64,000 bases of DNA from XYD12-FULL-36-8 sp964613805 (GTDB taxonomy: Bacteria; Bacteroidota; Ignavibacteria; Ignavibacteriales; Ignavibacteriaceae). The DNA is taken from contig CAZTJF010000004.1 of assembly GCA_964613805.1 (NCBI GenBank), positions 1-64,000 on the forward strand, given 5' to 3'. Each line of letters starts with the position of its first letter. The stretch's first letter is position 1. The notes under the pieces were generated by a model. The model was given only the letters and a program-made list of their open reading frames with translations. It searched no databases and was not told where the DNA came from. Shown one piece after another: positions 46,447-55,900 of this stretch. The position numbers were made by a program, and so were the translations under genes.

Positions 46447-48549
46447 ATGAAAACAATATTAATAATTCTGGTATTATACTCGAATAATTTTTCTGCCAAT
46501 AAATTAGAGGATTCAAAATTGTTTACTGCGGATACCCATCATTCAAAATTAACCATCGCGCAAAAAGAATACTTAAAACATTTAAAAGATCTCGATAAAT
46601 ATTTTTCCAATAAGAAACTCGGATCGTTTGTTGAAAACGGGAAAACATTTTTCCGTCTTTTTGCTCCCTCTGCTAAAAATGTTTTACTTGAAACTTTTAA
46701 TCGGGTTGAGGATAATACCGGTCAGCAGATTGAGATGATAAGAGATAATGATGGTGTTTGGGAAACAAGTCTTGATGGTGAATTGTACGGAACATTTTAC
46801 GGCTTCAAAGTAATCCATGCTGATGAAAAAGGAAACAATATACTTTGTGTTGATCCTTATGCAAAAGCAGTTACAACTTATAACACATATTACAGTCCCA
46901 GAAAAAGTATTGTCGTAAAAGAGAATGATTATGATTGGCAAGGCGATGAATGGATTAGAAGAGATTGGCGCGACTTGATTGTTTATGAAATGCATGTTAG
47001 AGATATGACGATTCATCATACTTCGGGAGTAAAAAATGCAGGAACTTATTTAGGGTTAACCGAAAAAGGAAAACTTGGTGGATTAGATTATATCAAATCG
47101 CTCGGCGTGAATACGGTCGAGCTTCTTCCTGCCCAAGAATTTGCGAACATTGAAATTCCTTACAAAGATTCGATGAATGGAAAATACAATCACTGGAATT
47201 CGTACGAACGAAACCATTGGGGATATATGACAGCCGCTTTCTTTGCACCTGATGGTTATTACAGCGATGGTAAACTTGATATGAATAAATGGGAAGGTGC
47301 GTCCGGCAAACAAGTAAATGAATTCAAAGATATGGTGAAGGCATTTCATAAGGAAGGCATCGGAGTGATTATGGATGTAGTCTATAATCATCTTTCGGAA
47401 TATGAAATCGGAAACTTAAAAGAGATTGATAAGGAATATTATTTTCGGTTGGATGAAAATGGAGATTATCTTGCTCAAAGCGGCTGCGGGAATGATTTGA
47501 AAACTGAAAGATCAATGATGCGAAGAATGATTATCGAAAGTATTCTTTATTGGATGAAGGAATATCACATAGATGGATTCCGATTTGATCTCGGGAAACT
47601 AATTGACTGGGAAACCATTGAAGATATTATTCGTGAAGCACAAAAGATTAATCCCAACGTAGTTTTTGTTTGCGAACCTTGGGGCGGAGGTTACGATCCG
47701 ATGGGATTTTCGCTTCGCGGCTGGGGAAGTTGGAATGATCAAATTAGAAATGGAATTAAAGGTGAAAATCCGCGCGATGGACACGGCTGGATATTTGGCA
47801 AATGGTATGGAAATAATAATCCTGATAGGATTAAAAGTTATGTCAACGGAACTTTAATTAAAGATAAAAACGGATTGTTTCAAAAGAAAGAACATTCTGT
47901 AAATTATCTTGAATGCCACGATGGTTATACTTTTGGTGATTTCATTCGTATTGCAACCCGAGAAGTTGATCCCGAAAAAGTAATTGCTGATGTTGATAAA
48001 AATGCGAAGCTTACTCCACTCCAATTAAAACTGAATAAGCTTGGTGCTTTGTTCTTGTTTACTTCGCAAGGGATAACTATGATTCAAGCTGGACAGGAAT
48101 TTGCTCGAAGTAAAGTTATTCCCTACGATACCAAATCATTGGATAAACATTCCGGGATTATTGACCACAACAGCTATGAAAAAGATAATGAAACAAATTA
48201 TATCAATTACAATCATGCTAAGTCGAATAAAGAACTTTTGGATTATTACAAAGGATTAATTGAACTTCGAAATAAATATTCCGCATTCCGCAGAGCAGAA
48301 TATGAAGACATAGCTTTTTATGATATAAAAGATAATCCATTCGCTCTTGGCTACGGTCTAAAGTATAAGGAGGATTTGTTTGTTGTTTTGTTCAACGCAA
48401 ATCCAAACATGAAAGAGGAATTCGTTATACCTTCTGGTGAATGGGATATTTTGGTAAATGAAAACTCTGCTGGCACTAAATCGCTTGGTAAAGTGAAGAA
48501 AAAAATTACTCTTAATCCTTCCACTGGCTGTGTATTGAAGAAAAAGTAA
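46447..48549 (+). CDS. GH13 pullulanase/debranching-type alpha-amylase
   Basis: A 700-residue enzyme with a probable signal peptide (TILIILVLYSNNFSAN). A CBM48 domain (about 65-150; FFRLFAPSAKNVLLETF) is followed by a GH13 barrel. The four conserved regions are VIMDVVYNHL, GFRFDLGKL (nucleophile Asp), VFVCEPWGG (acid/base Glu) and LECHDGYTF (transition-state Asp). CBM48 plus YNHL and region 2 fit the pullulanase/isoamylase branch, cutting alpha-1,6 links in glycogen, starch or pullulan. With the two GHL10 enzymes it suggests polysaccharide use at the cell envelope. Ends before a strong terminator. Confidence 0.9.
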   Translation: MKTILIILVLYSNNFSANKLEDSKLFTADTHHSKLTIAQKEYLKHLKDLDKYFSNKKLGSFVENGKTFFRLFAPSAKNVLLETFNRVEDNTGQQIEMIRDNDGVWETSLDGELYGTFYGFKVIHADEKGNNILCVDPYAKAVTTYNTYYSPRKSIVVKENDYDWQGDEWIRRDWRDLIVYEMHVRDMTIHHTSGVKNAGTYLGLTEKGKLGGLDYIKSLGVNTVELLPAQEFANIEIPYKDSMNGKYNHWNSYERNHWGYMTAAFFAPDGYYSDGKLDMNKWEGASGKQVNEFKDMVKAFHKEGIGVIMDVVYNHLSEYEIGNLKEIDKEYYFRLDENGDYLAQSGCGNDLKTERSMMRRMIIESILYWMKEYHIDGFRFDLGKLIDWETIEDIIREAQKINPNVVFVCEPWGGGYDPMGFSLRGWGSWNDQIRNGIKGENPRDGHGWIFGKWYGNNNPDRIKSYVNGTLIKDKNGLFQKKEHSVNYLECHDGYTFGDFIRIATREVDPEKVIADVDKNAKLTPLQLKLNKLGALFLFTSQGITMIQAGQEFARSKVIPYDTKSLDKHSGIIDHNSYEKDNETNYINYNHAKSNKELLDYYKGLIELRNKYSAFRRAEYEDIAFYDIKDNPFALGYGLKYKEDLFVVLFNANPNMKEEFVIPSGEWDILVNENSAGTKSLGKVKKKITLNPSTGCVLKKK

Positions 48550-48576
48550 AAATCATTCCATATTCTAAGTTGTAGT

Positions 48577-48602
48577 CGCGGGCTTTATGCCCGCGTTTTT
48601 TA
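48577..48602 (+). terminator. Rho-independent terminator
   Basis: CGCGGGC-TTTAT-GCCCGCG hairpin (48577-48595) followed by TTTTTTA. The remainder of the gap to 48870 (about 270 bp) shows no gene; it must hold the promoter of the GTPase gene. Confidence 0.85.
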
Positions 48603-48870
48603 TTTTTGCCGTAATGTCAGTTTCAACTAAGCAGATATTGATTCGATACCGCTCACCATTGAGCCGCTATTATTCTTAAAAAAGAGAAATTGCTTTATAA
48701 AGATTGGAATCACAAGCGGTCTCGAACTCATAAATCCAATTGAAATGAAATTATTTACAATAAGCAAGCTAGTATAGTGACCAATAATTGATGGAACGTT
48801 TTTTGTCTTTGAATAAGGATTACATTCATAAGCACAAAAAAGTCACGTAAAATATATCTGAAATTCGGCA

Positions 48871-49377
48871 GTGTCAAAAAAAATAAAAAGAGTCGTATTT
48901 ATTGGAAGAAGGAATGTAGGAAAGTCATCCCTTGTTAACGCATTTCTTGGCAAAGAAGTCTGTAAAGTTGAAGGATGCAAAACAAATGTAAGAGAAATTT
49001 TGGAAATTCCTTTTGAACTTCCGCCATACGGTTCAGTTGTTGTTGTTGATACTCTTCCTCTCGATGTTCAAGAGGATGGTAAGCAAATCAGCATTATAGA
49101 AACTCTATCTGGATTTTCATCAGCAGATTTTGTTGTTGTAGTGCTTGATGCACGAGAAAAGTTTTCTGCTGAAGATAAGAGCATTTTTTATCAACTTAAA
49201 AAATCGTCTATTTCCTTTCTGGTTGCTGTAAACAAAATCGAGTACGGAATAAATTCGGAGCTTATAAATGGTTTAAGAGCAATGAACATCACTCACTTCG
49301 AGATTTCATGCAAAGAGAACGTTGGAATTGAATCGTTGAAATCACACCTGACCAGATTTTTTCATTCGCGATCATAA
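48871..49377 (+). CDS. HydF-like stand-alone GTPase domain
   Basis: A 168-residue P-loop protein starting at GTG. The Walker A segment FIGRRNVGKSSLVNAFLG is the form seen in the [FeFe]-hydrogenase maturase HydF (GRRNxGKSSLxNA). Other nucleotide motifs have drifted: the G3 DxxG is DTLPL without glycine, and G4 is NKIE rather than NKxD. Full HydF (about 400 residues) also has dimerisation and cysteine-rich cluster-binding domains; both are missing here. The location just upstream of the hydrogenase genes supports a role linked to them, such as a regulator or accessory of maturation (inference). Confidence 0.72.
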   Translation: MSKKIKRVVFIGRRNVGKSSLVNAFLGKEVCKVEGCKTNVREILEIPFELPPYGSVVVVDTLPLDVQEDGKQISIIETLSGFSSADFVVVVLDAREKFSAEDKSIFYQLKKSSISFLVAVNKIEYGINSELINGLRAMNITHFEISCKENVGIESLKSHLTRFFHSRS

Positions 49378-49618
49378 AACTCTTCTTAACTCTGTTAAAG
49401 TCTGTTTAACTTCTTTTAGCCAGCCAATAATCTCTCCATTAAATCAAAAATTTTTAATTCCCATCTTTTCTATTTTTGGCAAAAATCATTTTTCAAAAGT
49501 AAGAAAAAACCTCATTTTCTGTCTAAAATCAATCAAATTTTGACTTAAACCAATTATTTTAAAAACGTAATATGGCATTGGATATGAGATAGTATTGGTG
49601 ATACATTTTGAGGAAAAA

Positions 49619-50113
49619 ATGCACAACGATATTTTTAAGAATTATACACCAAATGATAAAAGTTCACTCATCCCTTTATTGCAAGATGTTCAATCAACCT
49701 ACAGTTATTTACCCGAACCTGCGTTAAGAGATATTGCCGAGTTTTTAGGTATTCCATTAAGCAGAGTTTTTGGCGTCGCAACATTTTACAATCAATTTAG
49801 ATTGACAGCAATTGGCAAAAATGTAATTCGAGTTTGCAGAGGAACAGCTTGCCACGTGAAGAATTCATCAAATTTATTATTTGCACTTGAAACTGCTTTA
49901 GGAATAAAAGCCGGCGAAACAACCCGCGATAAAAATTTCACTCTTGAAACTGTTGCATGTATCGGTGCCTGCAGCATAGCTCCGGTGATTACAATTAATG
50001 ATGAGTTTTATGGAAGATTAGCTGTGAAGGATATACCGAAAATACTTAAGGCGTACAGCTCAACCTCACCAAAATCACAAACTGAAGTTAAAGCTGAGGA
50101 GAATGTATCATGA
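49619..50113 (+). CDS. hydC: [FeFe]-hydrogenase HydC subunit (NuoE-like [2Fe-2S] ferredoxin), copy 1
   Basis: A 164-residue thioredoxin-fold ferredoxin. It has an N-terminal helical region (LIPLLQDVQSTYSYLPEPAL), then the four [2Fe-2S] ligands: Cys pair in CRGTAC and pair in CIGAC. It passes electrons between the flavin of HydB and the hydrogenase. ATG 49619 with TGAGGA upstream is preferred to the GTG at 49595. The stop overlaps hydB (ATGA), so HydC-HydB are co-translated. The homologue at 58329 is a distinct second copy. Confidence 0.92.
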   Translation: MHNDIFKNYTPNDKSSLIPLLQDVQSTYSYLPEPALRDIAEFLGIPLSRVFGVATFYNQFRLTAIGKNVIRVCRGTACHVKNSSNLLFALETALGIKAGETTRDKNFTLETVACIGACSIAPVITINDEFYGRLAVKDIPKILKAYSSTSPKSQTEVKAEENVS

Positions 50114-52095
50114 AAAGTTTTATGGATAAATGTTGTAATGAATGCTGGCACAGTCCCGAAAAACCATGCGATATGTTTGTAAGATGCTGTATCGAAGGTC
50201 CGCTCTGCCACAAGAATGATGAATGTCATCACAAATACATTGACCTTAATAAAAAATTAAGATATGAATCTCACGATGTTCCGATAATTTTTATTGGGAT
50301 GGGAACATGCGGACTCGCCTCCGGCGCAGCAAAAGTTGAAGAAGCAATTCGTGCTGAGTTAGAAAAATTAAACATCAAAGCGCAAATTGAACCAACCGGA
50401 TGTATTGGCTATTGTTCAAAGGAGGTTATTGTTGATATTAAACTTCCCGATCAAGAAAGAATTTCATACTGCGAAATTACACCCAAAATAGTTTCTAAAT
50501 TCATTCAGAAAACTTTGGTGGATAAACAAGTATTTACCGAGAAACTTCTTGGTACGCATAACAAAGCAAATACTGAGGTTCTTTCTATTCATAATAATCC
50601 TTTCTTCAAGAGACAGTTAAAGATCGTTTTAGAAAACTGTGGGATAATCAGCCCGCTTTCAATTGATGCGTATCTTGCAAATAGTGGCTTTAAAGCCCTT
50701 GATAAGGTTTTACGCTTGATGAAACCTGCTGAAGTTGTTAAAGAAATTCTTACAAGCGGATTACGCGGTAGAGGTGGTGCAGGATTTCCTACAGGCAAGA
50801 AATGGGAAATAGCTCTCAATCAAAAATCCGATCAAAAATATTTAGTATGCAATGCTGATGAAGGTGATCCCGGAGCGTTTATGGATAGATCAGTTTTGGA
50901 AAGCGATCCATTCAGAGTTGTTGAAGGCATGCTTGTGGCAGCATTCGCAATAGGGGCTAGCAAAGGATACATTTATTGCCGGGCAGAATATCCGCTCGCC
51001 ATCACAAGATTAGAAAACACAATCGCTCAATGCAAAGCATATGGTTTGATGGGAAAAAATATTCTTAACAGCGGCTTTGATTTTGATCTTAAGATTAAGA
51101 AAGGTGCCGGAGCTTTCGTTTGCGGTGAAGAAACTGCACTCATTGGTTCAATCGAAGGAAGAAGAGGAATGCCCAAACCTCGTCCACCTTTCCCAAGCAT
51201 TTCGGGTTTATTCGGAAAACCAACAGTGATAAATAATGTTGAAACATTTGCAAACATAACAGCAATCATTAATCGTGGTGCAGAATGGTTTTCATCAATT
51301 GGAACTGAAAAAAGTAAAGGCACAAAAGTTTTTGCTCTCAGTGGAAAAATCAGCAACACCGGATTGGTTGAAGTTCCAATGGGAATGACTTTGGAAGATG
51401 TAGTATTTGATGTTGGCGGTGGAATTCCAAACCACAAGCATTTCAAAGCTGTTCAAATTGGCGGACCATCAGGAGGATGTTTACCTGAAAGTGTTATCAA
51501 GACACCTGTTGATTATGAATCACTTAAAGAAGTTGGTGCGATGATGGGTTCAGGCGGCTTCGTTGTGATGGATGAAGATACTTGTATGGTTGATATTGCT
51601 AAATTCTTCCTGACATTTATTCAAAATGAATCGTGCGGTAAATGTGTCCCCTGCAGAGAAGGTACAAAAAGAATGCTTGAGATAATTGAGCGAATCCCTC
51701 ATAGTTATAAAAACACCCCAAATAAATTAGATCAGCTTCAAAGATTCAAAGGAATTGTACACTTGCAGAGATTAGCAAGTGTCATTCAAGATACTTCTCT
51801 TTGCGGTTTGGGGCAATCAGCACCAAATCCTGTTTTATCTGGTTTAAAATATTTTAGAGATGAATATGAGCAGCATTTATATGAAAGAAAATGCTCGGTT
51901 GCTGTTTGCAAAGAGTTATTAACATTTACAATAGATAATAACATTTGTACTGGATGCGGAGTGTGCGTGAGGAAATGTTCAGTTGATGCAATTGCAGGCG
52001 AAAAAGGTCATGCTCATTACATTCTTGATGATAAATGTATTAGATGCGGAATGTGTTTTGAATCCTGCAGATTCGAAGCTATCGAGGTTAACTAA
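50110..52095 (+). CDS. hydB: [FeFe]-hydrogenase HydB subunit (NuoF-like, NADH/FMN), copy 1
   Basis: A 661-residue flavoprotein. In order: an atypical Cys-rich start (8 Cys in residues 8-39), a thioredoxin-like ferredoxin domain about 55-140 (GMGTCGLASGA, TGCIGYC), the NuoF core about 190-540 with FMN/NADH loops (GLRGRGGAGFPTGKKW, NADEGDPGAFMDR, GAGAFVCGEETALI), the [4Fe-4S] motif ESCGKCVPCREG, and a C-terminal two-[4Fe-4S] ferredoxin (CTGCGVCVRKC, CIRCGMCFESC). This matches HydB of electron-bifurcating hydrogenases, which splits electrons between NAD and ferredoxin (family knowledge). Confidence 0.93.
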   Translation: MKSFMDKCCNECWHSPEKPCDMFVRCCIEGPLCHKNDECHHKYIDLNKKLRYESHDVPIIFIGMGTCGLASGAAKVEEAIRAELEKLNIKAQIEPTGCIGYCSKEVIVDIKLPDQERISYCEITPKIVSKFIQKTLVDKQVFTEKLLGTHNKANTEVLSIHNNPFFKRQLKIVLENCGIISPLSIDAYLANSGFKALDKVLRLMKPAEVVKEILTSGLRGRGGAGFPTGKKWEIALNQKSDQKYLVCNADEGDPGAFMDRSVLESDPFRVVEGMLVAAFAIGASKGYIYCRAEYPLAITRLENTIAQCKAYGLMGKNILNSGFDFDLKIKKGAGAFVCGEETALIGSIEGRRGMPKPRPPFPSISGLFGKPTVINNVETFANITAIINRGAEWFSSIGTEKSKGTKVFALSGKISNTGLVEVPMGMTLEDVVFDVGGGIPNHKHFKAVQIGGPSGGCLPESVIKTPVDYESLKEVGAMMGSGGFVVMDEDTCMVDIAKFFLTFIQNESCGKCVPCREGTKRMLEIIERIPHSYKNTPNKLDQLQRFKGIVHLQRLASVIQDTSLCGLGQSAPNPVLSGLKYFRDEYEQHLYERKCSVAVCKELLTFTIDNNICTGCGVCVRKCSVDAIAGEKGHAHYILDDKCIRCGMCFESCRFEAIEVN

Positions 52096-52115
52096 AAAAT
52101 TGCAATGGAGAAAAA

Positions 52116-53843
52116 ATGGTTCAGCTAACAATAAATAATATAAAAGTAAATGCAGAAGAAGGAATGACAATTCTTGATGCTGCTAAGTCAGTCGGCATTC
52201 AGATTCCAACTTTATGTCACTTAAAAAATTTAGCGCCAACCGGTGCTTGCAGAATTTGTTCAGTGGAAGTTGAAGGACAGAAAGGATTAACGCCTTCGTG
52301 TGCCTATCCGATTTATGAAGGGATGAATGTTGAAACCAACTCACCGAGAGTTAGAAGAGCAAGAAAAACAATCGTTGAGCTTCTGGTTGAGAATCACCCT
52401 CAAGATTGTTTGATTTGTGTTCGCAATAAAAATTGTGAACTTCAGGATTTAGCAGAGCAATATGGATTGAGAGAGCACAGATTTGCTGGTGAAAGCAAAT
52501 GTCATGCGATAGATGTTTCGAGTGCATCTATGGAACGCGATCCTGCAAAGTGTATCCTTTGCGGAAGATGTGTTCGCGTTTGTTTTGAAGTTCAGAACAT
52601 TGGTGCAATTGATTTTACGAATCGTGGTTTCACAAGCATTGTTACAACTCCTTACAACAAAGGATTAAACATCAGCGATTGTATTCTTTGCGGGCAATGT
52701 ATTCTTGTTTGTCCGACAGCAGCTCTTAGAGAAAAAAGCACTTTGAAAGAAGTTTCAAATGCACTTACAAATAAAAATAAGTTTACCATTGTGCAAATTG
52801 CTCCCGCAGTGCGTGCAAGTCTTGGTGAAGAATATAACATGCCTCTTGGCACGGATGTAACCGGACAGTTAGTAACCGGATTGCGACGACTCGGATTTAA
52901 AAAAGTATTTGATACTAATTTTGCAGCCGATCTTACAATTATGGAGGAGGCATCAGAATTAATTAATCGAGTACAAAGCGGTGGAACACTTCCAATGTTT
53001 ACAAGCTGCTGCCCTGGCTGGGTTAAGTATGCCGAGCAGAACAGTCCTGAAATTCTCGATCATATTTCCACGTGCAAATCTCCGCATGAAATGGAAGGAG
53101 CAGTTCTAAAAACTTACTACGCTAAGAAAATGGGAATTGATCCCAAAGACATTTTTGTTGTTTCAATTATGCCATGCACTGTCAAAAAATATGAATCAAA
53201 CCGTGCAGAACTTAAAGAAGATGCTTTGCCTGATGTAGACGCAGTGCTCACAACTCGTGAACTTGTAAGATTTTTCAAACTTGCCGGAATTGACTTTGAA
53301 GATTTACCACAAGATCAGTTTGATAATCCCCTTGGAGAATCAACCGGTGCAGCAGCTATTTTTGGAACAAGCGGCGGCGTGATGGAAGCCGCATTAAGAA
53401 CAGCTTACTTTAAGTTGAGTGGAAAAGAATTGGATAATCTTGAATTTGAAAGTGTTCGCGGAAGCGGCGGTGTTAAGGAAGCCACTATTAATGTTAACGG
53501 TTTGGAATTGAACATAGCAGTCGTAAATGGAATTGGAAATGTAAAACCAGTGATTGATGAAATAAAAGCTGGAAAATCAAAATATCATTTTATAGAAGTG
53601 ATGGCTTGTCCCGGCGGCTGTATAAACGGAGGAGGGCAGCCCATTCATCAAAAACCGGAAAGAGTGAGAAAGCGAATAAAAACTTTATACCAAATTGATG
53701 CTGAAATGCAAAAGCGTAGATCACATGAAAACGAATCTGTAAAAATTTTGTATAAAGAATTTTTAGGAGAACCTAACAGCCATAAGGCACATGAAGTTCT
53801 TCACACAGAGTATTTTAACCGAAAAGAATTATTAAATAATTGA
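52116..53843 (+). CDS. hydA: [FeFe]-hydrogenase catalytic subunit HydA, copy 1
   Basis: A 575-residue enzyme reducing protons or oxidising H2. N-terminal [2Fe-2S] (CHLKNLAPTGACRIC), His-Cys [4Fe-4S] (HPQDCLICVRNKNC), then two [4Fe-4S] clusters (CILCGRCVRVC, CILCGQCILVC). The H-cluster domain has all three signatures: TSCCPGW, MPCTVKKYE and EVMACPGGCINGGGQP. This is the modular M3 type of group A. Together with HydB and HydC it should form a soluble trimeric NAD/ferredoxin-linked hydrogenase. Maturation needs HydE, HydF and HydG, which are not in the window. Confidence 0.96.
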   Translation: MVQLTINNIKVNAEEGMTILDAAKSVGIQIPTLCHLKNLAPTGACRICSVEVEGQKGLTPSCAYPIYEGMNVETNSPRVRRARKTIVELLVENHPQDCLICVRNKNCELQDLAEQYGLREHRFAGESKCHAIDVSSASMERDPAKCILCGRCVRVCFEVQNIGAIDFTNRGFTSIVTTPYNKGLNISDCILCGQCILVCPTAALREKSTLKEVSNALTNKNKFTIVQIAPAVRASLGEEYNMPLGTDVTGQLVTGLRRLGFKKVFDTNFAADLTIMEEASELINRVQSGGTLPMFTSCCPGWVKYAEQNSPEILDHISTCKSPHEMEGAVLKTYYAKKMGIDPKDIFVVSIMPCTVKKYESNRAELKEDALPDVDAVLTTRELVRFFKLAGIDFEDLPQDQFDNPLGESTGAAAIFGTSGGVMEAALRTAYFKLSGKELDNLEFESVRGSGGVKEATINVNGLELNIAVVNGIGNVKPVIDEIKAGKSKYHFIEVMACPGGCINGGGQPIHQKPERVRKRIKTLYQIDAEMQKRRSHENESVKILYKEFLGEPNSHKAHEVLHTEYFNRKELLNN

Positions 53844-53856
53844 CATTTAAAAGCAG

Positions 53857-53876
53857 CCCACGATTTCAATCGCGGG
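53857..53876. repeat. REP-like hairpin (TC tip) between hydA and sensor kinase
   Basis: CCCACGATT-TC-AATCGCGGG, a 9-2-9 hairpin with one mismatch. It sits inside a short run of open frame upstream of the next ATG. This argues against the TTG at 53840 as start of the sensor kinase. Confidence 0.75.
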
Positions 53877-53893
53877 TTATTTATAATAAAAAT

Positions 53894-55888
53894 ATGAACA
53901 ACGGAATCGTAAGCACAATACTCGATAGATGTAAAAGATGCTATTCATGCATAAGGGAATGTCCTGCTCAAGCCATCAAAGTAATTAATGGGCAAGCGCG
54001 GGTTATTTCCGAAAGATGTATTGCCTGCGGACATTGTGTTAAGGTCTGTTCGCAAGATGCAAAGATGATTGAAAGCGATATTGATTTAGTTACAATGGAA
54101 ATTCTTCCAACCAAAAAAGCCGTTGCTATTGTTGCTCCATCATTTGCAGCATCATTTCCTGATACGTATAGCAAGGTTCCGAGTGCTTTGCGAAAGATTG
54201 GGTTTACTAAAGTTGTTGAAACTGCTTTTGGAGCAGATTTAATCAGCAGCTATTATGAAGATGAAATTACAAGTGAAAACAAAAAGACAATCATCAGTTC
54301 ATCTTGTCCTGCAGTTATAAACTACATTGAAAAGTATCACATAGAGTTGGTTCCCAATCTTGCTAAAATTGTTTCACCAATGATTGCAGTTGGAAGATAT
54401 CTTAAAGAAAATTTAGGAAACGATACGCCAATTGTTTTTATCGGACCATGTGTGGCGAAAAAAAGCGAATATAGGAGTGAAGAGGTTGACGGAGTAATTG
54501 AGGCAGTATTAACTTTCACTGAGTTGAAAGAAATACTTCATAAGTACAGTATAAATTTTGATAAGCTCGAAGAAAGTGATTTTGATCCGCCTCATGCTTA
54601 CTTAGGAAAATCTTTTCCGCTTGCAGGCGGTTTGCTTAAAACTGCAAATGTGTCCGGTGATATTCTTGAAAAAGAAATCATTGTTGTTGAGGGCAAGAAA
54701 AAAGTTCTCGAAATAATTGAGGAAATTGCTGATAATAAAATCAATGCAAAGTTTGTTGATATACTTTTTTGCGAGGGCTGTATAAGCGGTCCGGCAATTG
54801 ATTCGGATTTGAATTACTACTCACGAAGAGAAAAAGTAATTAACTACATTGATAAGAAAATTCATAACACCGATAAGCAGCTTTGGAAAAGTAATATTTA
54901 TAACAGCAGGCAAATTGATTTCTCGCGTGAGTTTAAAGAAAAAAATCAGAGAAGACCTTATCCAAGTGAAGAAAAAATTAAGGAGATTTTAGCCGAAACT
55001 GAAAAATACAGCACGAAAGATGAACTTAACTGCGGTGCTTGCGGTTACGAAACTTGCAGAGAATATGCAGTTGCAATCGCAAAAGATTTGGCTGAGAAAG
55101 AAATGTGTCTGCCTTATCTTATTGATAAACTCGGCAAAGCGTACAATGAATTGAATGAAACTCAAGAGCAATTGCGAATAGCTGAAAAACTTGCATCGGT
55201 CGGACAGCTTGCAGCCGGTGTTGCCCATGAAATAAATAATCCTTTAGGTTCAATTCTCATCTATTCTTCTATGCTAAAAAATACTATTGAAAAAGCCACT
55301 GCTGATGAACAAAGTAAAGAAGACTTGGAACTAATTATTGATGAAGCAAAAAGATGTAAGAACATTGTTTCAAACCTTCTTAATTTTGCAAGGCAGGGAA
55401 AATTAAATTTAAGCAATGTTAATTTTTCGAAACTATTAAATTCAGTGATTAAGCTGGTTAGAAATAATCCCGACTTTGCTGGTGTAAATATCAAAGTGGA
55501 AACTGACGGCAAAGGTAAAGAGATAGAAGCTGACGAGGACCAGCTTAAGCAAGTGATGTTAAATTTACTTAACAATGCCTGTGAAGCAATGTCTGATGTT
55601 AATGAGAAAATAGTTACAATTAAACTTTATGGCGAAACAGAAAATATTGTTGCAGAGGTAAGCGATTACGGCTCTGGTATTCCTCAGGAAAATTATGGAA
55701 AGATATTTACACCATTCTTTACTACAAAAAAAATTGGAAAGGGAACAGGGTTAGGTTTAGCAATTTCTTATGGAATAATTAAAATGCATCGAGGAGATAT
55801 TACATTCACGAGCGAGGTTGGTAAAGGCACGACTTTTAAGTTGAGACTGCCTAAAAAACTACAGATTCAAAAATTTAGTCTGAATTAG
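53894..55888 (+). CDS. Histidine kinase with [FeFe]-hydrogenase (H-cluster) sensor domain
   Basis: A 664-residue soluble fusion. Two [4Fe-4S] motifs (CKRCYSCIRECP, CIACGHCVKVC) lead into a hydrogenase-like domain of about 300 residues with H-cluster signatures SSSCPAV, GPCVAKKSEY and LFCEGCISGP. The first lacks the proton-shuttle cysteine of catalytic enzymes, as in sensory [FeFe] hydrogenases. A further Fe-S domain follows (CGACGYETC ... CLP), then HisKA (GVAHEINNPLGS) and HATPase (LLNNACEAM, DYGSGI, GTGLGLAI). It is presumed to sense H2 or redox state and signal to neighbouring receivers. Start ATG 53894, downstream of a REP hairpin. Confidence 0.9.
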   Translation: MNNGIVSTILDRCKRCYSCIRECPAQAIKVINGQARVISERCIACGHCVKVCSQDAKMIESDIDLVTMEILPTKKAVAIVAPSFAASFPDTYSKVPSALRKIGFTKVVETAFGADLISSYYEDEITSENKKTIISSSCPAVINYIEKYHIELVPNLAKIVSPMIAVGRYLKENLGNDTPIVFIGPCVAKKSEYRSEEVDGVIEAVLTFTELKEILHKYSINFDKLEESDFDPPHAYLGKSFPLAGGLLKTANVSGDILEKEIIVVEGKKKVLEIIEEIADNKINAKFVDILFCEGCISGPAIDSDLNYYSRREKVINYIDKKIHNTDKQLWKSNIYNSRQIDFSREFKEKNQRRPYPSEEKIKEILAETEKYSTKDELNCGACGYETCREYAVAIAKDLAEKEMCLPYLIDKLGKAYNELNETQEQLRIAEKLASVGQLAAGVAHEINNPLGSILIYSSMLKNTIEKATADEQSKEDLELIIDEAKRCKNIVSNLLNFARQGKLNLSNVNFSKLLNSVIKLVRNNPDFAGVNIKVETDGKGKEIEADEDQLKQVMLNLLNNACEAMSDVNEKIVTIKLYGETENIVAEVSDYGSGIPQENYGKIFTPFFTTKKIGKGTGLGLAISYGIIKMHRGDITFTSEVGKGTTFKLRLPKKLQIQKFSLN

Positions 55889-55900
55889 AGGTTAATTTGT

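Noticed and set aside
49490..49590. Sigma-54-type promoter (TGGCA...) upstream of hydC
   Set aside because: TGGCA occurs at two places but no matching TTGCA at the required spacing, and the regulators in the cluster lack the AAA domain needed.
50110..50235. Cysteine-rich leader as a separate small gene
   Set aside because: It is in frame with the rest of HydB without stop, and the only coupled start codon is at 50110.
53840..53893. TTG start that would extend the sensor-hydrogenase kinase by 18 residues
   Set aside because: The region contains a REP-like hairpin and starts within the hydA stop; the ATG at 53894 directly precedes the conserved ferredoxin domain.
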